Of a stretch of DNA of 36,020 nucleotides, positions 16,254-24,422 are shown in pieces (positions within the stretch are counted from its first letter, which is position 1; the number at the start of each line of letters is the position of its first letter). The notes below the pieces were generated by a model. It did no database searches, was not told the DNA's origin, and was given only the letters and a program-made list of their open reading frames with translations. The position numbers and the translations under genes were made by a program. Source of the DNA: CAYSQW01 sp964433135 (GTDB lineage: Bacteria > Acidobacteriota > Aminicenantia > Aminicenantales > Aminicenantaceae); the NCBI GenBank assembly GCA_964433135.1, contig CAYSQW010000036.1, positions 1-36,020 of the forward strand, written 5' to 3'.

Positions 16254-17300
16254 ATGAGAAGAAAGATAAGCAGACGTGATTTTATGATTCAGGGTTCCGG
16301 TGCGGTAATCGGTGCCGGATTCGCACTCAAAACCGGACATCCGGAAATCCGGTCGGCCGGGAGCAGCCGCGTGATCGAAGTCTCGCATCCAGGCGCCGTT
16401 CCGAGGGGCCGAGAAGTCGATCCAGTAGTGACCAAGCGGATGCTGAAAGCGGGTTTGGAGAGATTGACCGGTTTGAAACAGCCCTGGGCGCGTTTTATAA
16501 AGCCGGATGACAGGATCGGTCTTAAAATCAACACGCTCGGCCGCCCTCTGCTCTTCACCCATCACGAATTGATCCGAGCCGTATCGGAGGATTTGCTCGC
16601 TTTTGGCGTCAAGCCAGAAAATATCATTGTGTGGGATCGTTATGAAACCCATATGGCCGATTGTGATTTTTCTTTCAACACCTCTGGAGAAGGAATCACT
16701 TGTTATGGTACCGAGGCATTAAAAGCGGACGACAGCCGTTTCGATCCGGAGCATTTCTATGAATCGAAGCTTGATCGAGCCGATCAACGGGCCGAAGGAA
16801 GAACCGCCTCTTATTTATCCCGGATATTCACCCGGGAATGTGACAAGTTCATCAATCTGGCTATCCTTAAAGATCATGGGCTGGCTGGAGTCACTCTTAC
16901 CTTGAAGAACCTTGCGTATGGACTTTGCGACAACAACCGCCGGTTTCACGGCCCGGATTGTATCGGGCCGTTTATTTCCGAATTCTGCATGCTGCCCATG
17001 GTCCGAGATAAAGTCGTTTTGCATATGATCGACGGTCTCGAGGCCTGTTACGATCAAGGCCCGCGGCCGCGGAATCCCAAGGTGATCTACCCTCAAAATA
17101 CGCTCTGGATTGGGACCGATCCTGTTTCGCTGGATACGGTGGGATTCCGGGTGATCAATGCCAAGCGCAGAACGGAAGGGATCCCGCCGCTGGAAGAAAC
17201 CGGGCGCCCACTCGATCACATCAGTCTCGCCGCAAAATTGGGACTGGGGATTGACGATCCGGAAAAAATCCGGGTGGTCAAGGTCGATCTCGGCGGATAA
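16254..17300 (+). CDS. Tat-signal DUF362 domain protein
   Basis: 348 residues. The ATG at 16254 is chosen because GGGAGG lies 7 bases upstream; the ATG at 16233 has none. Residues 1-28 are a Tat signal (RRKISRRDFMIQGSG...). The rest matches the DUF362 family: DRIGLKINTLG near the start, VWDRYE, LAILKDHGLAGVTLTLKNLAYG, and a C-terminal TDPVSLDTVGF. Members are often annotated as possible iron-sulfur or redox-linked proteins, but no cysteine cluster is visible here, so no cofactor is claimed. It converges on the alcohol dehydrogenase gene. Confidence 0.85.
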   Translation: MRRKISRRDFMIQGSGAVIGAGFALKTGHPEIRSAGSSRVIEVSHPGAVPRGREVDPVVTKRMLKAGLERLTGLKQPWARFIKPDDRIGLKINTLGRPLLFTHHELIRAVSEDLLAFGVKPENIIVWDRYETHMADCDFSFNTSGEGITCYGTEALKADDSRFDPEHFYESKLDRADQRAEGRTASYLSRIFTRECDKFINLAILKDHGLAGVTLTLKNLAYGLCDNNRRFHGPDCIGPFISEFCMLPMVRDKVVLHMIDGLEACYDQGPRPRNPKVIYPQNTLWIGTDPVSLDTVGFRVINAKRRTEGIPPLEETGRPLDHISLAAKLGLGIDDPEKIRVVKVDLGG

Positions 17301-17388
17301 GAAAAATGCTCCCGCCCTTCGGTCAGATTCCGATCGTCTCCCGGCGCTCCGGCGGAAAGATCCGGGGAGGAGAGCCGATTCGTCTTTC

Positions 17389-18663
17389 TCAGGTTTCGAA
17401 GTTTGCGATCCCTGAAAAATCCCCATGAAAAGCCGACCATAAGACCGGCCCCATATAGGTGTCGATCTGATCCGCTTTCAAGGGAATAGGCATGTTCTTC
17501 AGTTTCATTTCCAGTTGTGGGTTTCGGGCGGCCTCCAGTGCTTTCTTGATGTGGCCTTCCGTCATACCCGGTATTTCTTTCAGTGTCGTTGGAAAGCCTA
17601 CGCGCCGACCGAAGTGGATCAAGCCCTTGGCCACGGCGATCCCGAGTTCCCGGCCTTTCAGGGAAACCGCTGATTTGTCGACTAATCCGTGGCGTTCCAT
17701 CAAATACGCCAGGGTTGTCAACTGTCGTGGTATCGCGGGAGCAAAGAAAACCGTGTAGTATGGATTGAGCAGAGCGCAAGCACGCCCGTGGCTGAGGATA
17801 TCGACCAGAGAGAAACTCGTGAGATGGGCACCGTTGGTCCCACCCTCCATGATGGCGTAACCACCCAAATCCGTCGCAAGGCCGAGAGCTTCCCTTGACG
17901 AGAGGTTTCCGGGATCCTTTACTGCGGTTTCCAGAGAAGACAGAATGAGTTCAATGCCCGTAAGGGAGATATCTTCGATTTTATCGAGGGAATCGGGGGG
18001 GGCTCCGTAATAGACTTCCAGGCAGTGTGCAAGCCCATCAAAGGCGCCGTCGCATGTGAAATCCGAAGACATGGAACGCGTGAGGCTGTAATCGAACAGG
18101 CATTTTGGGGGAACGACGGCGTCATCCACGATCAGCTTTTTTTGATGTTTCTTTAGGTCGGAGATGTTGGAATACTTCGTCAAATGGGCGGCTGATCCCG
18201 ATGCGGTCTGAAAAGCGATACAGGGGCGAAGATTTCCCCCGCTTTGGGCCAATCGTTCCGTCACCCTGTTTACTCCGAAATAATCGTCGAAATCACCGCC
18301 GAGATCGGCAAGCACCAGGGCCGCCTTGGCGGCGTCGATACCGGAACCACCGGAAGCGGCCAGAATACATTCGGGTTCGGCGGTTTCGATCGCCTGTTTC
18401 ATGCGCAGGATGTCTTCCCGGGGAGAGTTGGGACGTGAGGACGGGGTCGTCCCGCATATGTCAGCCCCCGCCTCATGAAGAGATTTTTTTAAGGCGGTAT
18501 AGGTGGGGGCATCCCGCTTTTCCAAACTGGAGATCAATAAAACCCGCCTTCCGTTCTCGGCGACCATGCTCCCAATCCGGTCCATGCAATCCAGTCCGTA
18601 TACGAATGCGTTCCCCTTGAATTCCATAAGGAGCGCCCGCGCCTTGTTTTTCAGCTTTTCCAT
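17389..18663 (-). CDS. Iron-containing alcohol dehydrogenase
   Basis: 424 residues. The second of two close ATG codons (18663) is preferred because AGGA lies 8 bases upstream of it but only 2 from the first. A Rossmann-like N-terminal half carries AASGGSGIDAAKA, the NAD(P)-binding motif of group III dehydrogenases. The C-terminal helical half supplies metal ligands in DFTCDGAFDGLAHCLE (D and H) and in GAHLTSFSLVDILSHGRACAL (two further H). It interconverts an alcohol and its aldehyde or ketone in the cytosol; the substrate is not readable. No neighbour shares its strand closely, so it is probably monocistronic. Confidence 0.92.
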   Translation of the reverse strand: MEKLKNKARALLMEFKGNAFVYGLDCMDRIGSMVAENGRRVLLISSLEKRDAPTYTALKKSLHEAGADICGTTPSSRPNSPREDILRMKQAIETAEPECILAASGGSGIDAAKAALVLADLGGDFDDYFGVNRVTERLAQSGGNLRPCIAFQTASGSAAHLTKYSNISDLKKHQKKLIVDDAVVPPKCLFDYSLTRSMSSDFTCDGAFDGLAHCLEVYYGAPPDSLDKIEDISLTGIELILSSLETAVKDPGNLSSREALGLATDLGGYAIMEGGTNGAHLTSFSLVDILSHGRACALLNPYYTVFFAPAIPRQLTTLAYLMERHGLVDKSAVSLKGRELGIAVAKGLIHFGRRVGFPTTLKEIPGMTEGHIKKALEAARNPQLEMKLKNMPIPLKADQIDTYMGPVLWSAFHGDFSGIANFET

Positions 18664-18777
18664 AAACATATCCTTTCTTTTTTTTCATAATACAACAAAG
18701 CGCGATATAGAGGAATGAAATCATGAAATCAGGTTTGGAAGAAAAAGGGCCGGGCCCCGCTGAACTCAGATTTTTGA

Positions 18778-18806
18778 TTGACTTAATCCTGTTGATTTGG
18801 AATATT
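18778..18806 (+). promoter_or_regulatory. Probable promoter of the sodium symporter gene
   Basis: TTGACT (18778-18783) and AATATT (18801-18806) are 17 bases apart. The -10 is only 4 of 6 to consensus. The leader would be about 90 nt. Confidence 0.45.
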
Positions 18807-18903
18807 TAGTGGGATTGGAGGACGGGTCGATCTTTTGCATACATGGATTGTGGTTTCCGATAAAGGACGAAAAACGTCAAAATTCCGTTAAAAGGGGACT
18901 TAC

Positions 18904-20403
18904 ATGAACATTTATATCGTCATTATCCTTGGATATCTTGCCGCGTTGACGGTGATGAATTTCTGGAAGTCGCGTAAAGTCAAAAGCCAGGACGACATGA
19001 TGCTGGCCGGTCGCTCCATCAGCATGACGAAGATGGTGTTCACGTTGATCTGCACTTGGATCGGATCCGGTACATTTATCGCCGGCGCCGAGTTTGCGGC
19101 TAAGGCCGGTTGGAGCGCATTGTGGCAACCGATCGGAGCTTGGATCGGGATCATTATCATCTATTTCCTGGCAGCCAAGATCAGGACCTTCGGTCAATAT
19201 ACCGTGGGCGATATTTTAGAGGTGAGGTACGGTCCCGTAGCGCGGATTTTCGGCGCCATCGCCATCATCATAAGCTTTACGGTCATTGTCAGCTACCAGT
19301 TCAAGGCGGGCGGATACATCCTTAATGCCATTTCCGACGGCGCCATTTCCACCGACCAGGGCCTTTTCATGGCCGCCGCTTTCGTGATCCTGTTCACCAC
19401 GATCGGCGGAATGATAGCGATCGCCAACACCGACCTTCCCAATGGGATAATCATTTTGGTCTCGACTATCGTATCCACGCCCCTAGTGATCCTGGCAGCC
19501 AAGGGCTGGGGAACGATAAAATCGATACTCCCCCCATCTCATTTCATGGTATTCAGTTCTGAGTTCGGAGCAAATCCCGTTCTGAAAATCCCCGCGATCG
19601 GACTTTCAGGATTGCTTTTGCTTTTGGGCGTTCAGAGCATGTACCAGAAATTTTACAGCGCCAAGAATCCGCGGGAAGCGAAAAAAGCTGCGGGGATCTG
19701 GGTGATCGGGACTATCATCGTCGAAACCGTGGTGATCGTCATGGCGGTTTTCGCCGCTTCCTATTTTTGGAAAGAACTGCAGGCGGGCAGCATGGACCAT
19801 GCCGCCGTCATCGTTCAAGCTGCGAAGCGGATGATCCCGCTTCCGGTTGGAGTTCTGCTTTTAGGCGCGGCTACCGCCGTCGTGATATCCACCGGGATGA
19901 ACTACCTGCTGTCTCCGACGACAACCATGATTCATGATATATACCAGCGTTTCATCAAGCCGGAGAGAGAGGGTGAAACCAAATCTGAAACGAAATTGGT
20001 GGTGTTGCAGAAAATCCTGATCGTGCTGGTCGGCGTCCTTGCCTTTTTCATGGCCTGGAAGATGCGATCGGTATTGGAAAGCGCGTACTTTGCCTATACC
20101 ATTTACGGCGTGGCGATCACCCCGGCTTTGCTGGCGGCTCTGATCTCTCGCCGGGTTACAAAAACAGGAGGATTGGTTTCCATTATATCCGCTACCGTCG
20201 TCACGTTGTTTCTGAAACTGGCAGGCTTTATTTGGCCGTCCATCATGGTCCCCCCGGGGAATCCCAACGGTGATCCTTTCGGAATTCCCATCCTCTATCC
20301 GGCGTTGGCGGTATCGCTGGTCAGTTTGATCGTGGTTTCCTGTTTCACCAAGCGCCCCGAGCCCGAAGTGCTGGCGAAATTTTTCCCCAAAGAGTCCGCC
20401 TGA
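18904..20403 (+). CDS. Sodium:solute symporter family transporter
   Basis: 499 residues with about 13 membrane helices, the standard SSS (PutP/SglT) architecture. The N-terminal block YLAALTVMNFWKSRKVKSQDDMMLAGRS and the following CTWIGSGTFIAGAEFA (sodium-site helix 1 region) are typical, as is GQYTVGDILEVRYG. AGG lies shortly before the ATG. The solute (amino acid, sugar, nucleoside, or other) cannot be decided from the sequence. It is flanked by a possible promoter and a weak terminator, so it appears to be a single-gene unit. Confidence 0.92.
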   Translation: MNIYIVIILGYLAALTVMNFWKSRKVKSQDDMMLAGRSISMTKMVFTLICTWIGSGTFIAGAEFAAKAGWSALWQPIGAWIGIIIIYFLAAKIRTFGQYTVGDILEVRYGPVARIFGAIAIIISFTVIVSYQFKAGGYILNAISDGAISTDQGLFMAAAFVILFTTIGGMIAIANTDLPNGIIILVSTIVSTPLVILAAKGWGTIKSILPPSHFMVFSSEFGANPVLKIPAIGLSGLLLLLGVQSMYQKFYSAKNPREAKKAAGIWVIGTIIVETVVIVMAVFAASYFWKELQAGSMDHAAVIVQAAKRMIPLPVGVLLLGAATAVVISTGMNYLLSPTTTMIHDIYQRFIKPEREGETKSETKLVVLQKILIVLVGVLAFFMAWKMRSVLESAYFAYTIYGVAITPALLAALISRRVTKTGGLVSIISATVVTLFLKLAGFIWPSIMVPPGNPNGDPFGIPILYPALAVSLVSLIVVSCFTKRPEPEVLAKFFPKESA

Positions 20404-20408
20404 TAAAG

Positions 20409-20453
20409 AAAAAGCGCCTTATTAGGGGAAATATCGAGCTTTCATCGCTTTTT
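20409..20453 (+). terminator. Possible terminator after the symporter gene
   Basis: AAAAAGCG (20409-20416) pairs with CGCTTTTT (20446-20453), an 8-bp stem ending in a T run, but the loop is long (29 bases). Confidence 0.35.
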
Positions 20454-20478
20454 GCTTTTGGTCCCCTGGGTTTTGTGC

Positions 20479-20484
20479 TAAAAT
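20479..20484 (+). promoter_or_regulatory. -10 box (TAAAAT) set very close to the PTS-EIIA start codon
   Basis: TAAAAT ends 9 bases before the ATG at 20494, which would give a transcript with a leader of only two or three bases. No Shine-Dalgarno site is present before the ATG. The -35 candidate (TTTGGT, 20457-20462) is weak. Confidence 0.45.
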
Positions 20485-20493
20485 GTCTTTCCG

Positions 20494-21318
20494 ATGGAAA
20501 GTAAAACACATATCAAGAGTTCTCAATTTTCCGAATACATAGCTCCCGAGCAAATTGTTTTTGATCTCAAAGCCGATGACAAGATCCAGGCGCTCGAAGA
20601 ATTATTGGATAATCTTGTCGGGCTCAAGTTGGTTAAGAATAAGAAGCCCATTCTGACCCGCATCATCGATCGAGAACGACTGGAATCGACCGCGATCGGA
20701 CACGGAATCGCTCTTCCTCACGCACGGATCGATACCGGACATGACATCGCTGTCGCTGTGGGAAGATCCCAATCGGGGATTGAATTCGACGCGGTCGATA
20801 AAGAGAAGGTTCATCTGATCATACTGGTCGTCTGGAATCCCACAATCCCGGGTCTGTTCAATCACCTTTTTGCAGGGATGGCCAAATTCCTTATGCGCTC
20901 CCGATTTCGTGAGAGATTGATGGAAGCTCAAAACACCGGCGAGATGTTCGACGTGCTGTCGGAGATTGAGCTCCGCCTGCCTCTGCGGGAGGACAAGATC
21001 ATACACCGGGCCAATGTTCTTTGGAAGCTCCAGGAAATCGAAATCCGAAAAAAAACCGCCGCTTCCAGAGAAAAAACAAAATTGGAAAAGCAGTCGGCGC
21101 TGCTGCGTGAAGAATTGGACGCCGCTCTCCTCGACCGGTTCGACAAACTCATGGAACGATACGGATTCGCCGTCACCGAAGTGGAAGACGGTGCTTGTCA
21201 GGGTTGCTACATCAATGTCGCCACCCAGATGAGTTCGGCCATTGAGGGCAGCAACGACATTTACGTCTGCGAAAACTGCGGAAAATTCCTGGTTTCTTCC
21301 AAAAACGATAAAAACTGA
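20494..21318 (+). CDS. PTS EIIA (PtsN/fructose-type) domain fused to coiled coil and zinc ribbon
   Basis: 274 residues. Residues 10-160 are a PTS EIIA type 2 domain with the phosphorylatable histidine in GHGIALPHARID (H76). Residues about 165-215 form a charged helical, probably coiled-coil, segment. The C-terminus is a four-cysteine zinc ribbon: GACQGC (C235, C238) and VCENC (C259, C262), like the C4 ribbon of PF02591-type proteins that bind nucleic acid. No other PTS genes are nearby, so a regulatory role, as for PtsN, is more likely than sugar uptake. The fusion is uncommon. Translation may be leaderless, since no ribosome site precedes the ATG. Confidence 0.85.
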   Translation: MESKTHIKSSQFSEYIAPEQIVFDLKADDKIQALEELLDNLVGLKLVKNKKPILTRIIDRERLESTAIGHGIALPHARIDTGHDIAVAVGRSQSGIEFDAVDKEKVHLIILVVWNPTIPGLFNHLFAGMAKFLMRSRFRERLMEAQNTGEMFDVLSEIELRLPLREDKIIHRANVLWKLQEIEIRKKTAASREKTKLEKQSALLREELDAALLDRFDKLMERYGFAVTEVEDGACQGCYINVATQMSSAIEGSNDIYVCENCGKFLVSSKNDKN

Positions 21319-21408
21319 ATTTTACCGGTTTCATCTGTTTGCGGCGTCACGCGTAATCCTTCCCGTTGAATCCCGTTTTGCATTAGGCTTTTCCGCGGAA
21401 CCGCGCGC

Positions 21409-21437
21409 TTGTTCCGGAGGAGAATAGCAACTACAAT
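21409..21437 (+). promoter_or_regulatory. Sigma70-type promoter of the GGQ protein gene
   Basis: TTGTTC (21409-21414) and TACAAT (21432-21437) are separated by 17 bases. The start codon lies about 45 bases after the expected transcription start. Confidence 0.6.
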
Positions 21438-21487
21438 AATATGGAGAGCACGAAACCTGAAAACAATTCTGATATGAGTGGATTGTC

Positions 21488-21910
21488 ATGGCGCAATATG
21501 GAATAAGTAAAGAAAAAGAAGAGGCCCTGAGGCGCAGGATGGAAGAACTGGGAATTCTTGAAAAAGATCTTCTTGAAAAATTCATCCGTTCGGGAGGGAA
21601 AGGGGGGCAAAACGTGAATAAGGTTTCGACCTGCGTCTACTTGAAGCATCTTCCGAGCGGGACCGAGGTGAAATGCCAACAGGAACGCTCCCAGGCGCTC
21701 AACCGGTATCTGGCCCGTAAAATTCTGGCCGATAAGATTGAGGCCGCTGTGTTGGGAGCTCGGAGCGAAGAGAAACAGAGGATCGAAAAAATCCGCCGCC
21801 AGAAACGTAAGCGGTCCAAAAGGGCCAAGCTGAAGATTCTGGAAGAGAAAAAAAAACAATCTCAGAAGAAAGAGGCCCGGCGGTTCCGTCCCGACGATGC
21901 CGATCTATGA
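21488..21910 (+). CDS. Small GGQ-domain release-factor-like protein (ribosome rescue type)
   Basis: 140 residues. A short helical N-terminus leads into the catalytic domain of class I release factors: IRSGGKGGQNVNKVSTCVYLKH contains GGQ (residues 39-41). There is no codon-recognition domain. The C-terminal 40 residues are strongly basic (KIRRQKRKRSKRAKLK...), as in ArfB and its mitochondrial relative C12orf65, whose tails enter the empty mRNA channel. It probably hydrolyses peptidyl-tRNA on stalled ribosomes. The Shine-Dalgarno site is weak. Whether it is a true ArfB orthologue or a related subfamily is not decided. Confidence 0.88.
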   Translation: MAQYGISKEKEEALRRRMEELGILEKDLLEKFIRSGGKGGQNVNKVSTCVYLKHLPSGTEVKCQQERSQALNRYLARKILADKIEAAVLGARSEEKQRIEKIRRQKRKRSKRAKLKILEEKKKQSQKKEARRFRPDDADL

Positions 21911-21933
21911 AGCGGATCCGAAATCGTTCGGGA

Positions 21934-22473
21934 CTAGAATTCGAAGCCTATCCCAACGGTCGCCCTGAGACCCCCCAGGTCGGCTTCAACGTCTTCCGGT
22001 TTGACTTTACATATGCTGTAGCTGCCTTGAAAATCCACGAACAGAGAGGACAGCACCTTGAACATGACGCCGACCTGCCCGATAAATCCTATCTCTCCAT
22101 CTTTTACGGTTCCGATGGGATTGCTTTCTTTGAAGAGAAAATACCCTATGCCCACGCCGACATATGGGGATATCGTCGTATCCGGAAGACTGAGTTTCAG
22201 TCCCGCCCATAAGGGTGTGATCTGGATTTCGGTCGATTCTTCAGAGAATGTCAGCTGACCGTCGGCGGTGTAGTACTCACCTCCCGCCCAGAGGGCGACG
22301 CCGGGCATGAGGGTGAAGCCGACTTCGCCTCCATAACTCAAGCCGGATCCGTAGATGTCTTTAAAGGCGGTTTCGCTCGGAATGAAGAAAGAGGCTTTCA
22401 CCTCAAAATAGGATGCCTGTGCCGCCGCCGCCATGAGAATGATCGCGGTGAATAGGATGACTGTTTTTTTCAT
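21934..22473 (-). CDS. Small outer-membrane beta-barrel protein
   Basis: 179 residues: signal peptide 1-20 (ending AQA), then alternating aromatic/polar strands with glycine turns (YVGVGIGYFLF, FIGQVGVMFKV) and a C-terminal GIGFEF ending in phenylalanine, the outer-membrane sorting signal. This fits an eight-stranded OmpX/opacity-type barrel. It lies 15 bases after the C10 protease gene on the same strand and is probably cotranscribed. Function unknown. Confidence 0.85.
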   Translation of the reverse strand: MKKTVILFTAIILMAAAAQASYFEVKASFFIPSETAFKDIYGSGLSYGGEVGFTLMPGVALWAGGEYYTADGQLTFSEESTEIQITPLWAGLKLSLPDTTISPYVGVGIGYFLFKESNPIGTVKDGEIGFIGQVGVMFKVLSSLFVDFQGSYSICKVKPEDVEADLGGLRATVGIGFEF

Positions 22474-22488
22474 TTTGGCCTCTCCTTG

Positions 22489-24342
22489 TCAAGAAACGCT
22501 GATGGATGCGGGTTCGCCTTCCCGGTTCTTATAGTCGACGGCCACGATCTGATAGTGGGTGGTTCCGCCCGCTGTAATATTTTTATGGAGGAAGGAAGTC
22601 GCTTCCTCTGAAAGTTCCGCAACCAGTATTCGCGAGGATCCTTCGATTTGGTAGATACGATAATGGGTGATATGTTTGTTGTCGGGATTGGGCCGCCAGC
22701 TCAGATGGTTAAGAAGCTCGCTTTGGAGAAGGGATCGGTTCCAGGTCTGTTGAGCCGTGAAGTTCTGCGGTGCGTATATGGGAGGCGGCTTGACCGTAAG
22801 TTGGAGGCTCAACTCCTGGGCCTTGATATAAGGATCCCCGGCGCTGACCGTTACCATGCCCGAATAACCTCCTTCCAGCAGTGAGGACAGGTCGACTTGA
22901 ACAAGAATCCGGTCCCATTCACCGGAAGATGTCCCCCTGGAGGGTCTGATCGAGATCCAGTTCCGATTGGCAGAAATTCGGTAGTTCAGCACCCCGCTTC
23001 CGGCGTTGTGAACCTTGAATGCCGCTTCCAATGGGAAACTGCGTCCTTCGGTTCCGGTCATGGCGATATTGCTTTTATTCAGTTCGATCCGGGCTCTTTT
23101 GGGAATGATGTCGATGACCGCCAGCTGCCATTCCTCCTTGGTGTAACTGAGGATGTTGTCCAGAGTGTAATAGGCATCGTATGAGCCGCCCCAACCCATG
23201 TTGATATGAACCTTGTCGGCGGTGTTGGTGGAAAGGTATCCGTCTATGATTACGGAGTGCCCGCTGCTGGGCGTGTACATGGCGAATTGGACGGGACGTG
23301 AGGCGTCGCGTTGATTTTTGAAAACCTGAAACCAGTTGGCGCGGTTGGAGTAATCGGATCGCCAGACCACGCGCGTTTGAGGAGAATATTTGAAGTATGT
23401 TTTCAAAACAGCGGCGACATCGCTGGTATAGGCGCCTGAACCTCTGGTTCCGTATCCCATGTCGACCGCGACGCCGGCCTCGTAACAGAGTTCGGCAACG
23501 GCGTTCCGCTCTCGATTTGTATCATAGGCGCTGATTTGGAGAGGCATATAAGCCCAGTCATAGCTGTCGCTGAAATTGGCGCTGAGGTTGCGGTTCCCCC
23601 CCCTCCAGTAATAGGAGTGGGTGCCGGTTCCGGAATCGGGCCAGCGGTAATAGCGCATGATCTGAGACATGGCGGTGGCGACGCAGCCCACGTAACATCG
23701 TTTTCCTCCCAGAGTAGGGCAGAAATTCCAGAAAGGCCCGTCCTGGTCCCAGTGGGAATTGATCAGTGGAGATGCCTGAGTGCCCTCGATGGATGCTCCT
23801 GAGTTGAGACGCAGGGCGAAATCCTGTATGCCCGGTGTGTCCGTCGGAGGAGAGAGGAGCAGTGCCGCGGTATTCAACTCTTCCGGCTTCCATGTCAGCA
23901 GCTTCGTCCATTCTTCCCGATTTTCCCCGAGCGCGGAGAGAAGTCCGGTTGTGGATGCCGGCTTTGCTTCTTTGAGCTCCATGAATGCGGCTTTCAGTTC
24001 CGAAAGCACCGCGAATTCATAACCCGGTGAATCGGTGTCGAAACCGGAGACGATGGAAAATGATTTGACGGGTGGAAATTCATGAAAAGCCGGTACCAGA
24101 ATATGGCCCCGTGGTGAAAGGTGATAGACGGTGCACAGGATATGCCCCTGGTAGCTGACGGTCTCGAGAGATCGAATCGTGAAGCTCTGGGTGTTGTCGT
24201 CGAGGGGCAGTCGGTTGATCAGGGCGACCCACGCGCGCGCCGCCAGGAAAGCGTTCCAGTCCGAGACGGGCGTGAGATCGCCGCTGAAAGCGTTGGAAAA
24301 ACCCAGGAATGCGATGAATGTGAGAATGATGACTTTTTTCAA
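22489..24342 (-). CDS. Secreted C10-family cysteine protease (streptopain-like) with BACON-like and fibronectin III domains
   Basis: 617 residues from a TTG start preceded by AAGGGGAG. Signal peptide 1-20. Residues about 25-190 are a prodomain resembling Spi/streptopain propeptides. The catalytic domain has GCVATAMSQ (C220) and SGHSVIIDGY (H362), plus the GWGG motif. Residues about 410-515 resemble a BACON carbohydrate or mucin-binding-type Ig fold (NWISIRPSRGTSSG). The last 95 residues form a fibronectin type III-like domain. It would be secreted and self-activated by removal of the propeptide. It heads a unit with the barrel protein. A G8 run (23596-23603) encodes part of the catalytic domain. 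Confidence 0.88.
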   Translation of the reverse strand: MKKVIILTFIAFLGFSNAFSGDLTPVSDWNAFLAARAWVALINRLPLDDNTQSFTIRSLETVSYQGHILCTVYHLSPRGHILVPAFHEFPPVKSFSIVSGFDTDSPGYEFAVLSELKAAFMELKEAKPASTTGLLSALGENREEWTKLLTWKPEELNTAALLLSPPTDTPGIQDFALRLNSGASIEGTQASPLINSHWDQDGPFWNFCPTLGGKRCYVGCVATAMSQIMRYYRWPDSGTGTHSYYWRGGNRNLSANFSDSYDWAYMPLQISAYDTNRERNAVAELCYEAGVAVDMGYGTRGSGAYTSDVAAVLKTYFKYSPQTRVVWRSDYSNRANWFQVFKNQRDASRPVQFAMYTPSSGHSVIIDGYLSTNTADKVHINMGWGGSYDAYYTLDNILSYTKEEWQLAVIDIIPKRARIELNKSNIAMTGTEGRSFPLEAAFKVHNAGSGVLNYRISANRNWISIRPSRGTSSGEWDRILVQVDLSSLLEGGYSGMVTVSAGDPYIKAQELSLQLTVKPPPIYAPQNFTAQQTWNRSLLQSELLNHLSWRPNPDNKHITHYRIYQIEGSSRILVAELSEEATSFLHKNITAGGTTHYQIVAVDYKNREGEPASISVS

Positions 24343-24404
24343 GTGTGCTCCCCTTCATTGAAGTTGATAGTCATTTCTTTCACGATAATACAGCTGAAAT
24401 CATT

Positions 24405-24422
24405 AATCAAGACAGCTTGATT
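24405..24422 (-). terminator. Stem-loop directly after the M20 hydrolase gene
   Basis: AATCAAG and CTTGATT form a perfect 7-bp stem with a 4-base loop immediately after the stop codon. Only a short AT-rich tail follows, so termination is probable but not strong. Further along the minus strand, TATTAT (24385-24390) may be the -10 for the C10 protease unit. Confidence 0.45.

Noticed and set aside
17301..17388. Bidirectional terminator between the DUF362 and dehydrogenase genes
   Set aside because: A GC-rich stem (CTCCCGG with CCGGGGAG) is present, but there is a bulge and no T run on either side.
21441..21506. 21-codon upstream frame overlapping the GGQ protein start
   Set aside because: The nearest GGAGGAG is about 19 bases upstream of its ATG, too far, and it falls at the expected transcription start.
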